Origin: Bin55 sp964572845 | Lineage (GTDB): Bacteria > Pseudomonadota > Gammaproteobacteria > Pseudomonadales > Azotimanducaceae | Direction of reading: 5' to 3' | DNA length: 64,000 nt | Assembly (NCBI GenBank): GCA_964572845.1 | Contig: CAZNFX010000011.1 | Location: forward strand, 62,001 to 126,000 | Shown: in pieces, positions 25,734 through 35,433 of the stretch | Numbering within the stretch: the stretch's first letter is position 1 | Layout: the number at the start of each line of letters is the position of its first letter | Position numbers and translations under genes: made by a program | The notes under the pieces: model-generated | Told to the model about the DNA's origin: nothing | Databases searched by the model: none | Seen by the model: the letters and a program-made list of their open reading frames with translations, nothing else

Positions 25734-26885
25734 TTACTTGCTTCTTTGTTTAAACCAATTCTCGATACGGTCCCACGCCTGACTCAATATATCGACCGGT
25801 TTTGTCAGACCTATACGTACGTAGTTCCTCGTGCACTCTCCGCAGGCGGTTCCCGGCATTACGGAGACGCCAGTCTGTTGTAGGAGCTGACATGCAAATG
25901 GTCCAGAGTCCTCGTGTACGTCCGCCATAACAAACATTCCTGCATCAGGAGACTCAGCATCGATCCCTTCGATAGCATTGATGCGTTCTAACGTGTAGTC
26001 TCGACGTTCCTTGTATTGCACCACCATCCTTTCAACTTGTGCCGTATTGTGCTTTAGTGCAAAGGTGGCACCATCCTGGATGAACGGGCTTCCACAAAAG
26101 AAAGCTCCTAACGCAAAGTCCTCCAATTTCGCTGCGAATTCTTCGGAACTCACGGTCCAGCCGACACGCCATCCGCTCATGGCATGTGATTTAGAGAGAC
26201 TGTCGATGACGATCGTGTTGTCTATGGACTTGGCGACATTGAGTAGTGAAACATGTTTCTTCTCGTACCACAGCAATGAATAAACTTCGTCTGAGATCAA
26301 CCACAGATTGAGCTTTGCGCCCTCGTCAGCCAGTTTTCTCAGATCCGAGGGGTCCGCTACACGGCCAGCAGGATTGGAAGGAGTGTTAATCAGTATTGCC
26401 ACCGTTCGGTGGTCCACCGCATCAAGCAACGCGTCTGCATCAAGCTCGAAGCGTGGCGGGCTCATAGGAACAGCTTTGAGTTCTACTCCAACCGTTGCGC
26501 ACGTGGGATCGTAACCCAAGTATTTTGGTTCGGTTGTTACTACGTTGTCGCCTGGATTTGCAATGCAGTTCAATACGGCATGAATTGCACCTGTGGCGCC
26601 TTGAAAGATTGTGAACTGGCGGGGACTACGAGTATGTCCTGAAAGACGAGTTTCGAGTTTGGCGAGTTCTTCCTTAAGTCGTTGCTCACCGCCCGCCGAC
26701 GCATAGTGTGTCCGATGTCGCTTAATTGCTTCAATTAGACCTACATTGATGTAGTCGGGAGTATTGAAGTCGGGATCCCCTAGTGAGAGTGGAATGATGG
26801 ATTCGCCATTCTTGAGCCTTTGCATGGCATCCAAATGGACCTGCCACGCGGAATGATCCAGGGAAGCAAGCCGTTCTGCTGTCAT
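25734..26885 (-). CDS. Class I/II PLP-dependent aminotransferase
   Basis: Cytoplasmic fold-type I aminotransferase, about 383 residues. Visible marks are SLGDPDFNTPDYI near the N-terminus, FQGATGAIHAVL, the NTPSNPAGR turn, SDEVYSLL, and the Schiff-base lysine in SLSKSHAMSGWRVGW, then the C-terminal RIGL arginine that binds the substrate carboxylate. The open frame extends 35 codons upstream, but homology-like sequence begins at MTAERLASLD, so the ATG at 26885 is preferred although no Shine-Dalgarno is clear. Aspartate/alanine-type or kynurenine-type activity cannot be separated. It lies 31 bases downstream-facing from the Pcp-like gene's start on the same strand. Confidence 0.88.
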   Translation of the reverse strand: MTAERLASLDHSAWQVHLDAMQRLKNGESIIPLSLGDPDFNTPDYINVGLIEAIKRHRTHYASAGGEQRLKEELAKLETRLSGHTRSPRQFTIFQGATGAIHAVLNCIANPGDNVVTTEPKYLGYDPTCATVGVELKAVPMSPPRFELDADALLDAVDHRTVAILINTPSNPAGRVADPSDLRKLADEGAKLNLWLISDEVYSLLWYEKKHVSLLNVAKSIDNTIVIDSLSKSHAMSGWRVGWTVSSEEFAAKLEDFALGAFFCGSPFIQDGATFALKHNTAQVERMVVQYKERRDYTLERINAIEGIDAESPDAGMFVMADVHEDSGPFACQLLQQTGVSVMPGTACGECTRNYVRIGLTKPVDILSQAWDRIENWFKQRSK

Positions 26886-27124
26886 GCTAATTGGAAGATT
26901 CACCGACTTGTGTGTACAGTTCTGCGACTCGTTCAGAGTGGAGTGTCGACTAGATTTAAACACCGTTGTTGGCGGTTTATTGCAAAGCAATCCGAATTAA
27001 CCTCATTATTTTTGTGCAAACATTTTGAGCCCTTATTCTTGAGATTGTTTCTCACTATTGAACACGCTTCATTGACTGGGATTCATAGTGTCTGCAGCAT
27101 GGAATACCCGCTGATTGAGATTGC

Positions 27125-28921
27125 TCATAGCCTTAGGAATTCCTTAGTGTCGAACTCCGAACAGCCTGCAGACTCGTACTCTTTTTGGTCAAACATTCCG
27201 ATCGGTTGAAAAATCGTCGTGTAAAGCTCGCATTTGGTGCGAAGTTTAGAGAATTCTTGATCCTTAAGCAGTGCCTGCTTAATTGACTTCCACGTAACGA
27301 ATGTGTCCGTCATTCTGATGCCGTGATCAGTCGGTGTGTCAAGTATCAGCGTTGTCATTCCACTTGTGCCCCACGGTACCCACTCAGGATTTTCCGATTC
27401 GCGTCCCGTACCAGGCGTTCCTTCGTACGCGAAGTTAACCCAATACGATTTCATTTGACCGGCGAGCAGTTCTTGATTGCTATCGTTCGGATAAAGTCGG
27501 TCGCCTATATATGAACTGAAGGAATCGAAAATGAATGCTATTTCTACGGCGTGTCCCGCGCCGAGCGCGGTGCTCAAGTCGTAGAACATAAGATCGGGCT
27601 GCTCGTCCCAATCGAAGCGATAGGCATAGACGTTACTGTGCCCGTTCTTGACCAGCGCATCCGCCACAAAATCGACGCCCTGTGCCTTCCATACCAATCC
27701 GCCGTAGTGAACCCGTTTCTTGTAGTCCTCTTTGTCCTTGAAGAAATTGAAGATACCGAGAACTGTACTCACGTGATCAGGGTTCTGAACCATGAACAAT
27801 GCCGGTTCATCCCTGTTTGAGCCAAGAATCAGTGGGATGTCGCTGGCCAGCAAGGAATCTATGGGTTGTTGCTTAGGTAAGACTACTCCGTCGTGTACGA
27901 ATTGCGGAATGTTCACCATGCCGAAGTTTGCGGGTTCCACCACTGTAAGCAGGCTAGTGGCTGCTTTCTCGCGAAGATAGGTCGCAAGTTGGCCATAGCT
28001 CCATTCGTCCTGAATCAGTTGGGCTTCCTCGATTGTGTTTGCCAGCCTGTCTTCCAACAACCACTTGACGACTAGTTCTTTTGAACTGTTTTGGTGACCT
28101 CCATCGTGCGCATAGTTTGCAGCGAAGCTCGCTCCGCTTGTACGAAACGAACCGCTTTGAACAATTGCGTTGTGAATCAATCCTTCAGCCTTTGGTGACG
28201 CCATCATTGCTAGCGTGTTTGCGCCTCCCGCTGATTCGCCAAACACAGTTACGTTATTGGGGTCCCCGCCAAATTCCCTTACATTGTCTCGAGTCCATTC
28301 CAGTGCACGCACAATGTCGAGCAGACCGTAGTTACCAGATTTGCTCGAAGATCTCTCGGCGAGGGTAGGATGGTGAAACCATCCGAAAATGCCAAGTCGA
28401 TAGTTGATTGTGACTACAACGACGCGGTAACGGGCAGCAAGACTTGACCCGTCGTACAGCGAACCAGAACCAATTGAGTTGCCTCCGCCATGGATCCAGA
28501 ACATGACGGGGAGCTCCACGGCGTTTGGGGGAGCCCATACGTTTAGATACAAACAGTCCTCGCTGCCCGTGATGTTTGCTTCCGTTGCGCTGTCCGGTCC
28601 CGCTAGTTGCGAGACATACTGAAGGCAGTCGGAACCGTACTGGTTTGCTTCGATTCTTACTGGAGATCGGTCCAATCGTTGTGGAGACTTCCAGCGAAGA
28701 TCGTCAATCGGAGGTTTGGCATAGGGGATTCCTAACCAAGCTCTGGCGTCGGTCGAATCAACAAAACCCACGACTTCGCCACCTTCTGTCATGCGCAGCG
28801 TCGTGAAGTTTGGTACTGGAGGCACATCTGCAGATGTGTCATCCGAAGGCCCAAATACCAAAATAAGCACGATGACGACCACCGACAGAATTATTAAACC
28901 AATGGCTATTTTCGAGAGCAT
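27125..28921 (-). CDS. Membrane-anchored type B carboxylesterase
   Basis: Alpha/beta-hydrolase esterase, 598 residues, with an uncleaved N-terminal hydrophobic anchor (residues ~4-25, KIAIGLIILSVVVIVLILVF) placing the catalytic domain in the periplasm. Type B marks are present: GIPYAKPP, SEDCLYLNVW, the oxyanion loop IHGGGNSIGSGS, FGGDPNNVTVFGESAGG with the nucleophile Ser, an acidic residue in GSNRDEP, and the catalytic His in GAGHAVEIAFIF. Members hydrolyse carboxylic esters or carbamates; the natural substrate is unknown. Cysteines near the C-terminus (RTKCELYTT and SAGCSEFD) could form a disulfide. Confidence 0.92.
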   Translation of the reverse strand: MLSKIAIGLIILSVVVIVLILVFGPSDDTSADVPPVPNFTTLRMTEGGEVVGFVDSTDARAWLGIPYAKPPIDDLRWKSPQRLDRSPVRIEANQYGSDCLQYVSQLAGPDSATEANITGSEDCLYLNVWAPPNAVELPVMFWIHGGGNSIGSGSLYDGSSLAARYRVVVVTINYRLGIFGWFHHPTLAERSSSKSGNYGLLDIVRALEWTRDNVREFGGDPNNVTVFGESAGGANTLAMMASPKAEGLIHNAIVQSGSFRTSGASFAANYAHDGGHQNSSKELVVKWLLEDRLANTIEEAQLIQDEWSYGQLATYLREKAATSLLTVVEPANFGMVNIPQFVHDGVVLPKQQPIDSLLASDIPLILGSNRDEPALFMVQNPDHVSTVLGIFNFFKDKEDYKKRVHYGGLVWKAQGVDFVADALVKNGHSNVYAYRFDWDEQPDLMFYDLSTALGAGHAVEIAFIFDSFSSYIGDRLYPNDSNQELLAGQMKSYWVNFAYEGTPGTGRESENPEWVPWGTSGMTTLILDTPTDHGIRMTDTFVTWKSIKQALLKDQEFSKLRTKCELYTTIFQPIGMFDQKEYESAGCSEFDTKEFLRL

Positions 28922-29244
28922 GGTCCTAGTCGTGGCATTTGCCCGGAATTCGTACCGATTCTAGCCGGAAGGCGTCTATAGCGACGACAAGCCGTTGCAT
29001 TGATCCTTTTCTTGATACTGCAGAAGCGTAGGGGTCGAAGAAGCGGTGCCAAAATTGCGATTCCAGCAGCCTTGGATTGCAGGGATGCAAGAAATCTAAG
29101 GAGAGACGGGCATATCTAACCTATAGATCGCGATTGCCGAGATCTGCCCGAACGGAAGGCACAGGGTGTGGCCGAGTGTCTCAGCTTGGAACTGGAGGCA
29201 ACCTGCATAGGGAAGTAGTAGACATGGGTGACGACAAGCTCGCA
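28922..29244. other. Intergenic region without recognised gene
   Basis: About 320 bases between the carboxylesterase start and the histidine-phosphatase stop, both leftward. It should contain the esterase promoter. I see no RNA gene, repeat or convincing terminator here. Confidence 0.35.
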
Positions 29245-29985
29245 CTAGACTACAAGGCTCGGAGGAAGGTGTTCGAGTTGGTTGGCATATCGAACACGCA
29301 AGTTGTCGTCGGCAAAGTCCAATCGTGTAATCCCCGTGTTCTGATGGCTGAAAGCCACACTCGACCCGTCTACCTGATTTGTCAGAGCATGCAGTAAGTA
29401 AATGATGAACGTTCCATGACTAACTATGGCGACGACATCGTTTGATTTCTCTGCGTCCTGTTGTATTTGACAAGCAACTCGAGCCACCCTTAGCTTCATC
29501 TCATCACGGGTCTCGAAAGAGCCGAACCACCAACCATCGTCCTTGACTTCTGGTGCAAGCTTGAGCTTTGGGAATTGTGCGGTCATTTTGCTTCGCGACA
29601 TGCCTCTCTTACCCACTTTTTCGCCGATTTCTGAATCCTGCAACCAAACACCGCCTTCTTCGAATACATCCATGCAAAGTTCGGGTTGGATGTTCATTTC
29701 CCTTGCAACAGCATGAGCTGTCTGAATAGCCCGTTTCATTGGGCTGCAAAAGAGCTTCTCAATACGATAACCTGAAGAGGCCGGAATCCGATCTCTAAGG
29801 TCTGGTTTGTCAACGACAGTCGCAAGATGCCGAGCCAAGTGATCGGCTTGAGCAAATCCAATTTCGGTCAATGAAGGATCGGACTTGCGAACCAAGGACT
29901 TACCAGCAGGGTTACGGTCTCGAGTAAACCAATTCTCGAGGTGGTTGTTTTCAGACTGAGCATGTCTGATCAGGTAGAGAATCAT
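29245..29985 (-). CDS. Histidine phosphatase superfamily (phosphoglycerate mutase-like) protein
   Basis: Cytoplasmic phosphatase-type protein, 246 residues. The N-terminal RHAQSEN motif (RHG box, residues 7-13) carries the phospho-accepting His; the second catalytic His is in VSHGTFIIYLL, and EEGGVW near residue 110 supplies the acidic group. A KLFCSPMKRAIQTAHAV block completes the family signature. Members range from cofactor-dependent mutases to broad phosphatases acting on sugar or nucleotide phosphates, and the sequence does not separate these. The gene lies 43 bases downstream of the TonB-receptor gene on the same strand. Confidence 0.88.
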   Translation of the reverse strand: MILYLIRHAQSENNHLENWFTRDRNPAGKSLVRKSDPSLTEIGFAQADHLARHLATVVDKPDLRDRIPASSGYRIEKLFCSPMKRAIQTAHAVAREMNIQPELCMDVFEEGGVWLQDSEIGEKVGKRGMSRSKMTAQFPKLKLAPEVKDDGWWFGSFETRDEMKLRVARVACQIQQDAEKSNDVVAIVSHGTFIIYLLHALTNQVDGSSVAFSHQNTGITRLDFADDNLRVRYANQLEHLPPSLVV

Positions 29986-30028
29986 TTAGTGTGGCTAGTT
30001 TCCATATCCATTTGCATTGCAGACCGTG

Positions 30029-32899
30029 TCAGTTGCGACGGTAACTGATTTTGAGCGAATAGTAGGGTCCTTGCCAGGGAACGAGCGAATCCGATCGAAC
30101 TATCCGACCGCAGCACGCCTCGAATTGAGCTCGGTCCGGCTCGGCGTCAAACGCGTTCGTCACACTTGCGGTCACAACATAGTCGGGCCAAGGCTGAAAC
30201 TGAACATGGGCATCCCATTGCCATTTAGGGCTGAATTCCTGTATGGCTGCTAGAGAGGAATTACTCGCATTCCTGTGGGAACCGAACCTGTTCCCTCGCA
30301 ACATTAGATCTATTCCGTTAGGCAACGAGTGATTGAGCGAAACGATACCTCTATAGCGCGGCCACGTATGTTCAAAGTCGTACAACCCTTCTGCATTGAC
30401 CAGTAGGAAGCTGCTTCCATCGGGTCGAACTTGCGGTGCTTGGCCGGTGATCTCGATTTTGTTCCAATTCAGCACTCCAGAAATTTCGGTAATGCCATAT
30501 TGGCTTTGAAAATTGAGTACGCCGACCAAGTCCATCCCCATAGACCGAGTTTCCAGCGCGTTGGTAAAGTAGATTACCTGGCCAATCGAGTTTGCTTCCG
30601 CTATGCCTAGAGAGGATAGTTCGGCGAGTGTGCGTTCATCGACTACAAAGGGCGAAGAAATGGTTAGCCGGTCGTTCAGATCGATTAAGTAGCTGTCCAA
30701 GGTGAGCTGCCAGTGGATGTCCGATAGACGCAGGACGTCTTTAGATGCTACAAGTTCGTCATGTGCGGAGTTTGAACTCGCTGTGCTTTGAATTACAAGG
30801 CCAGCTGTAAAGTTCACAGAGCGCTCAGGTTCCAGGGATTTGGCACCAAAATATTCAGCAACGGGATGGTCTGTTGGAAAAATACCTTCAGCGACAGGAT
30901 TGCCTAAAGCGTTGATCCTTGTGCTTACATTAATCGTGGAGACTTGACCAATCGTAGGGCTCTTGAAACCACTGCTCACAGATGACCTAATAGCTGTGCT
31001 TTGCGTAACGTCGAATTTCGTTGCGAACTTGCCAGTTGTTACATAGCCATGGGATGCGGCGTCTTCGACTCGCAACGCAAAGTCCGTAATCCACTGCTCA
31101 GCAGGCGAGAGGGAAAGATCCACGTAGAATGCGCTGCCATTCTGAGAGCGGTTCACTGCGTAGGCAGGCGCGTATCCGGGGAAACCATTCGATCCTACCG
31201 ACATTGCGTTGTAAATGGGGTCGCCGGCAATACAGTTTCCGCCAGGCTGTGCGCTTATAGCCGGATCGCTGGCAATTAACGCTGCATGGCCGGGCAATCG
31301 ACACATCGGAGTGTCAAGCAGATCATTGGGATCTGCGTCCACCTCTGCTTGAGTGATGTCCCAATTAAATGGATCAATTCGTGCAAACGGACCTACTGTA
31401 TACGACATTAGATCACCGGCCCGAATTTCGTAGTTGTCTCTTCGGAATTCAAAGCCAAAGGCCAAAAAAAGTGAGCCGAGCCGGTCCAGAGTCACAGTGC
31501 GCTCGAAGTCTCCATTGAGCGACATTTCTGTTGAGACCAACTCGCCAGGCTGAAACTTCGACGGTGATGCGGGACCCAAGGACGGATTCCACGTATTGAC
31601 TAAGTCATAGGACATTGTGCTTGTGCCGTATCGCACACTAACGTCCCATTTGAGAGGCAGAGGCAACTGGTTTTGAAGTCCAACGACACCGGCTATATCG
31701 TTGATATTTCCTGTGAATCTCGGTGTAAAGCCGCCTGGAAATCTCGTGCGAGGATTGTAAATGGAACCATCGGCCAATCGTAGGGGATTGAGTTGGCCAA
31801 CGCCCGGACGCCGATAGAAAAACGATCCGGCGCTCTCGCTGTCTCTCCAGTTGCCAAATCCGTAGAGTTCGATAGTGCCAAACCTCTCGTGGTCGAAAGG
31901 AACAGCAACATTAACCGATAGCTTTGCGTCTTCCCGTGCTGGTTCGCCCCAAACTTGTTCGGGATTGGGTAGATTTTCACGATACTTGGGAGTCAGGTCG
32001 TCAGGTACGCCATCCGCTCCCCACACCAAACTCAGTAGTCTTCCACTTGCATCCCGAATTTCCGTCAGGGAATCGGGCCCGAACCGATCGGCCTGACCAT
32101 CGCCATCTGTGTCTACTGCTACTTGTGCACTTTGCTGAGGAGTGAGTCCGCTTCCTCCTCCAACGGCCAAGTCGTAGCGCTGACCTCGGGATGTTCCTCT
32201 TGTGTCGCTAAATTCGGCACTTAGATTCACAAATCCCTGAAACAGAGGTAAGCCTGCGTTCGATGTTAGACGAACATCCCCGCCACCCTCGGTATATTCT
32301 CCGACAGACAACGAGAAGGTTGCATCGTCGTCGGAATCCTTGAGGTTGAAATTAACGACGCCAGCTATTGCATCTGATCCGTACAAGGCGCTAGCACCGT
32401 CTTGGAGTACTTCGATTGAACGCAAGGCAGACACTGGCAAGGAAGCTATATCGGAACCATGCGTGCCGCTTCCCCCAAGTCGAACCAATGCGCCCTTGTG
32501 TCTTCGTTTCCCGTTTACGAGAATCAAAACCTTATCCGAGTCTAGGCCTCTTACAAATGGCGGGCGCATAAAGGATGCACCATCGGATATTGGCTCCCGT
32601 GAGACATTGAAGGACGGAACAAGGCGTTGAACCACATCAACCAAGTCCGTGTTAGTGGCCACGCTTTCAATTTCTTCGCTGCCAAAGACTTGTACTGGTA
32701 CAGGGCTATCCATCGTCGTCCGGTCTTTCAAACGAGTTCCGACGGTAATGATTTCCTCTACTAGTTCGCTGTCGATTGGTTCTGCCTCTGCCAATTCTTC
32801 AGCTCGTGAGTTCAAGGTCGAAATCATCAACACTGTTCCAACAGTTGCTACTAGACCTCGTTTCCACCCGCTGGAATTGCAATTTTCGACTGATGTCAT
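30029..32899 (-). CDS. TonB-dependent outer-membrane receptor
   Basis: Outer-membrane gated channel, 956 residues. A signal peptide (KRGLVATVGTVLMISTLNSRA) leads to a TonB-box-like region EEIITVGTRLKDRT, the plug domain (PVPVQVFGSEEIE, FVRGLDSDKVLILVNGKRRH, IEVLQDGASALYGSDAIAGVVNF), then a long beta-barrel with alternating aromatic strands and a terminal KISY-type strand. Around residues 258-268 the barrel has a DTDGDGQAD calcium-loop motif. Cysteines in PMCRLPG and GNCIAG could link an extracellular loop. The ligand is unknown; the neighbouring genes do not encode siderophore or cobalamin functions. Confidence 0.93.
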   Translation of the reverse strand: MTSVENCNSSGWKRGLVATVGTVLMISTLNSRAEELAEAEPIDSELVEEIITVGTRLKDRTTMDSPVPVQVFGSEEIESVATNTDLVDVVQRLVPSFNVSREPISDGASFMRPPFVRGLDSDKVLILVNGKRRHKGALVRLGGSGTHGSDIASLPVSALRSIEVLQDGASALYGSDAIAGVVNFNLKDSDDDATFSLSVGEYTEGGGDVRLTSNAGLPLFQGFVNLSAEFSDTRGTSRGQRYDLAVGGGSGLTPQQSAQVAVDTDGDGQADRFGPDSLTEIRDASGRLLSLVWGADGVPDDLTPKYRENLPNPEQVWGEPAREDAKLSVNVAVPFDHERFGTIELYGFGNWRDSESAGSFFYRRPGVGQLNPLRLADGSIYNPRTRFPGGFTPRFTGNINDIAGVVGLQNQLPLPLKWDVSVRYGTSTMSYDLVNTWNPSLGPASPSKFQPGELVSTEMSLNGDFERTVTLDRLGSLFLAFGFEFRRDNYEIRAGDLMSYTVGPFARIDPFNWDITQAEVDADPNDLLDTPMCRLPGHAALIASDPAISAQPGGNCIAGDPIYNAMSVGSNGFPGYAPAYAVNRSQNGSAFYVDLSLSPAEQWITDFALRVEDAASHGYVTTGKFATKFDVTQSTAIRSSVSSGFKSPTIGQVSTINVSTRINALGNPVAEGIFPTDHPVAEYFGAKSLEPERSVNFTAGLVIQSTASSNSAHDELVASKDVLRLSDIHWQLTLDSYLIDLNDRLTISSPFVVDERTLAELSSLGIAEANSIGQVIYFTNALETRSMGMDLVGVLNFQSQYGITEISGVLNWNKIEITGQAPQVRPDGSSFLLVNAEGLYDFEHTWPRYRGIVSLNHSLPNGIDLMLRGNRFGSHRNASNSSLAAIQEFSPKWQWDAHVQFQPWPDYVVTASVTNAFDAEPDRAQFEACCGRIVRSDSLVPWQGPYYSLKISYRRN

Positions 32900-33086
32900 T
32901 CGGCTGAAGCCTTGTTGGTGAAGTGATAGCGGACGCTAATGTACTAAATCGCGGATCTACAGAATTCGACCGGCTGCCAATTTGTGATTGGTTCAAGCAA
33001 CATTAGCCGAACTTGGCTTGCCAGTCTGTGCCTCAGTTCGCACGCGACGGAAAAGCTCGAATCCCGACAAGTCGTTGTCGTACGAC

Positions 33087-33731
33087 TCAGGTGGTGGATG
33101 GCGCATCAAAAGGAATTGCACTCCGGTTAAGCGGGTGCCTTGTCACATGGTCGTTGTCACGGATGTAGAACCTGAGCAGGAGACTCGTAGATTGGACGAT
33201 TCCAATACGAGGAGACTTGGCCACTTCTGAGTCTTGGACCGGCGCGCCCTTTTGTACAAAGAGCGGTTGGGTTGTAAGGTCCGTGCCGTTGTGATTGCGT
33301 GTAATGGCTAATGCTTGAGTGAGTTTCCCAGGCCCGTTTCCAATGGCTTGAGAACGCCGTGGAGAGTTTCGCCTGGTGGACATGCAATCCAATCCTACTA
33401 TCGGCTCGATTGCACGGATCAAGACACAACCAGGAGTGCCTTCTGGTTCGGTAATGAAGTTCAGGCAACAATACATGCCGTAAATCAAGTACACGTAGGC
33501 ATAACCTGGAGGACCCCATTGAATCCGAGTTCTTGGAGTCGGACCGTTGGCAGAATGTGCAGCGCGATCTCCTTCGCCAAGATAGGCTTCAACTTCAACA
33601 ATCCTTCCAGCTGTACGGACTCGATCGATATTGCTTACCAAAATATTTCCAAGCAGCTCACGAGCGACAATAGCTGTGGAATGTCTATAAAATTCTCTTG
33701 GTAGCACTTGACTCTTAGGCAAATCGCTCAT
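33087..33731 (-). CDS. DNA-3-methyladenine glycosylase (AAG/MPG family)
   Basis: Base-excision repair glycosylase that removes alkylated purines such as 3-methyladenine and hypoxanthine. The 214-residue product has the family motifs LARELLGN-like ARELLGNILV, the catalytic-Glu segment GRIVEVEAYLGEGDRAAHS, GYAYVYLIYGMYCCLNF and GNGPGKLTQALAI. Length agrees with bacterial members. It is transcribed divergently from the class I fumarase gene with 94 bases between the two starts, so the promoters share that gap. The downstream AidB-like gene at 57.8 kb is another alkylation-linked family member but is far away. Confidence 0.92.
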   Translation of the reverse strand: MSDLPKSQVLPREFYRHSTAIVARELLGNILVSNIDRVRTAGRIVEVEAYLGEGDRAAHSANGPTPRTRIQWGPPGYAYVYLIYGMYCCLNFITEPEGTPGCVLIRAIEPIVGLDCMSTRRNSPRRSQAIGNGPGKLTQALAITRNHNGTDLTTQPLFVQKGAPVQDSEVAKSPRIGIVQSTSLLLRFYIRDNDHVTRHPLNRSAIPFDAPSTT

Positions 33732-33825
33732 TGGTAGCCATCAAAAACGTCGGATTGGAAATTGCGCATAGGATCTGACGCTCACTAGAGATTAGTTGCC
33801 TCATTCGAATTTTCTCGGTTGACCC

Positions 33826-35349
33826 ATGACAGTAATTCAACAGGACGACCTGATTCAAAGCGTTAGAGATGCTTTGCAGTTCATCTCCTATTACCATCCG
33901 CCGGATTTTATTCAGGCTATGGTTCGGGCGTGGGAGATGGAGGAGTCTCCCGCTGCCAAAGATGCACTGCGCCAAGTGCTGGTGAACTCCCGAATGTGTG
34001 CGCTCGGGAAACGTCCCATTTGTCAGGATACAGGAATAGTAGTCGCGTTTGTCGATGTTGGCATGAACTTGATTTGGGACTCTGAGCTGAGTCTTGAAGC
34101 AATGATCAATGAAGGTGTACGCCGAGCATTTCTGGACGCTGACAATCCGTTGCGAGGCTCGGTAATGACGGATCCAGACGGAAAGCGAGCCAACACTAAG
34201 GACAATACGCCCGCTGTCATTCATACGAGGGTGATCCCTGGAGACAAGCTAAGCGTGGAGATTGCTGCAAAGGGAGGAGGCAGCGAGGCTAAAGCGATGT
34301 TCAAAGTGCTTGAACCATCTGAATCGATTGTCGACTGGGTCGTGACTGCAGTACCAAAAATGGGTGCAGGTTGGTGCCCTCCCGGGATCCTGGGCATTGG
34401 TGTGGGAGGCACACCCGAAAAAGCAATGGTTCTGGCAAAGGAAGCCATGATGGAACCCATTGATATTCAGGATCTAATCGAACGCGGGCCTTCAACGCGA
34501 TCTGAGGAGCTTCGTCTAGAAATTTTCCACAAGGTCAATGCATTGGGGATTGGTGCTCAAGGCCTTGGAGGATTGACGACCGTACTCGATGTGAAAGTCA
34601 GAGAGTATCCCACCCACGCAGCTAACAAACCGGTCGGCATAATCCCGAATTGCACTGCCACGCGCCATGTTCACTTCGAGCTGGACGGATCAGGTGCAGC
34701 AGAATTCGAACCTCCGGATTTGTCACTATGGCCGGATATTGCCTACGAGCCCAATGCGGATGCTCGACGGGTGAATTTGGACGGATTGACGAAGAATGAC
34801 ATCCGCGACTGGAAAGCTGGCGAAACTTTGCTTTTGTCAGGAAAGATCCTCACGGGTCGAGATGCAGCTCATAAGCGCTTGTGTCAGTACTTGGATGAAG
34901 GCAAATCGCTTCCCGCCGACTTCAGGAATCGCTTCATCTACTACGTGGGTCCAGTCAATGCAGTGCGAGAGGAGGTGGTCGGCCCAGCCGGGCCAACGAC
35001 CGCGACTCGAATGGACAGGTTTACCAATCAGTTGCTTGGATCAACCGGTTTGCTTGGGATGATTGGAAAAGCGGAACGAGGTAGTGAAGCTATAGATGCC
35101 ATTCGCAAACATGGTGCGGTTTCACTCATCGCAGTTGGTGGTGCGGCCTATCTTGTTTCCAAGTCAATCACGGCTTCACGACTTGTGGCGTTCGAGGATC
35201 TACTGATGGAAGCCATCTACGAATTTGAAGTGAAAGATATGCCGGTAACCGTTGCCGTTGATACTCTGGGCAACTCGGTCCACCAATCCGGTCCGGAAAG
35301 GTGGCGAACAGCAATTCAGGAAAGTATTCCAACCGTCGGATTGCATTAG
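33826..35349 (+). CDS. Class I (iron-sulfur) fumarate hydratase
   Basis: Tricarboxylic-acid-cycle enzyme interconverting fumarate and malate with an oxygen-sensitive [4Fe-4S] cluster. 507 residues. The three cluster ligands can be placed: Cys 66 (RPICQDTG), Cys 184 (GWCPPG) and Cys 276 (PNCTATRH), with spacings of 118 and 92 residues, nearly those of E. coli FumA. N-terminal alpha and C-terminal beta domains are fused, the latter including GPAGPTTATRMD and GKAERG. No signal sequence. It is monocistronic by spacing; the efflux operon starts 84 bases later with an inverted repeat between them. Confidence 0.93.
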   Translation: MTVIQQDDLIQSVRDALQFISYYHPPDFIQAMVRAWEMEESPAAKDALRQVLVNSRMCALGKRPICQDTGIVVAFVDVGMNLIWDSELSLEAMINEGVRRAFLDADNPLRGSVMTDPDGKRANTKDNTPAVIHTRVIPGDKLSVEIAAKGGGSEAKAMFKVLEPSESIVDWVVTAVPKMGAGWCPPGILGIGVGGTPEKAMVLAKEAMMEPIDIQDLIERGPSTRSEELRLEIFHKVNALGIGAQGLGGLTTVLDVKVREYPTHAANKPVGIIPNCTATRHVHFELDGSGAAEFEPPDLSLWPDIAYEPNADARRVNLDGLTKNDIRDWKAGETLLLSGKILTGRDAAHKRLCQYLDEGKSLPADFRNRFIYYVGPVNAVREEVVGPAGPTTATRMDRFTNQLLGSTGLLGMIGKAERGSEAIDAIRKHGAVSLIAVGGAAYLVSKSITASRLVAFEDLLMEAIYEFEVKDMPVTVAVDTLGNSVHQSGPERWRTAIQESIPTVGLH

Positions 35350-35364
35350 TTAAGGTAAGTTGGC

Positions 35365-35382
35365 GACTAAGACTACTTAGTC
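35365..35382. repeat. Inverted repeat between fumarase and the efflux operon
   Basis: GACTAAG and CTTAGTC are perfect 7-bp arms around ACTA. There is no following U-tract, and the element lies 52 bases before the GTG start of the adaptor gene, so an operator for a repressor of the efflux operon is at least as likely as a terminator. Function inferred. Confidence 0.45.
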
Positions 35383-35433
35383 CGGACCGAAGCTAAAGCA
35401 CATTGCCACATGTACTTGTGAGGAGCAAAGAAA

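Noticed and set aside
29077..29397. 106-codon frame overlapping the histidine-phosphatase 3' end
   Set aside because: Overlaps a recognised gene on the other strand and has no motif.
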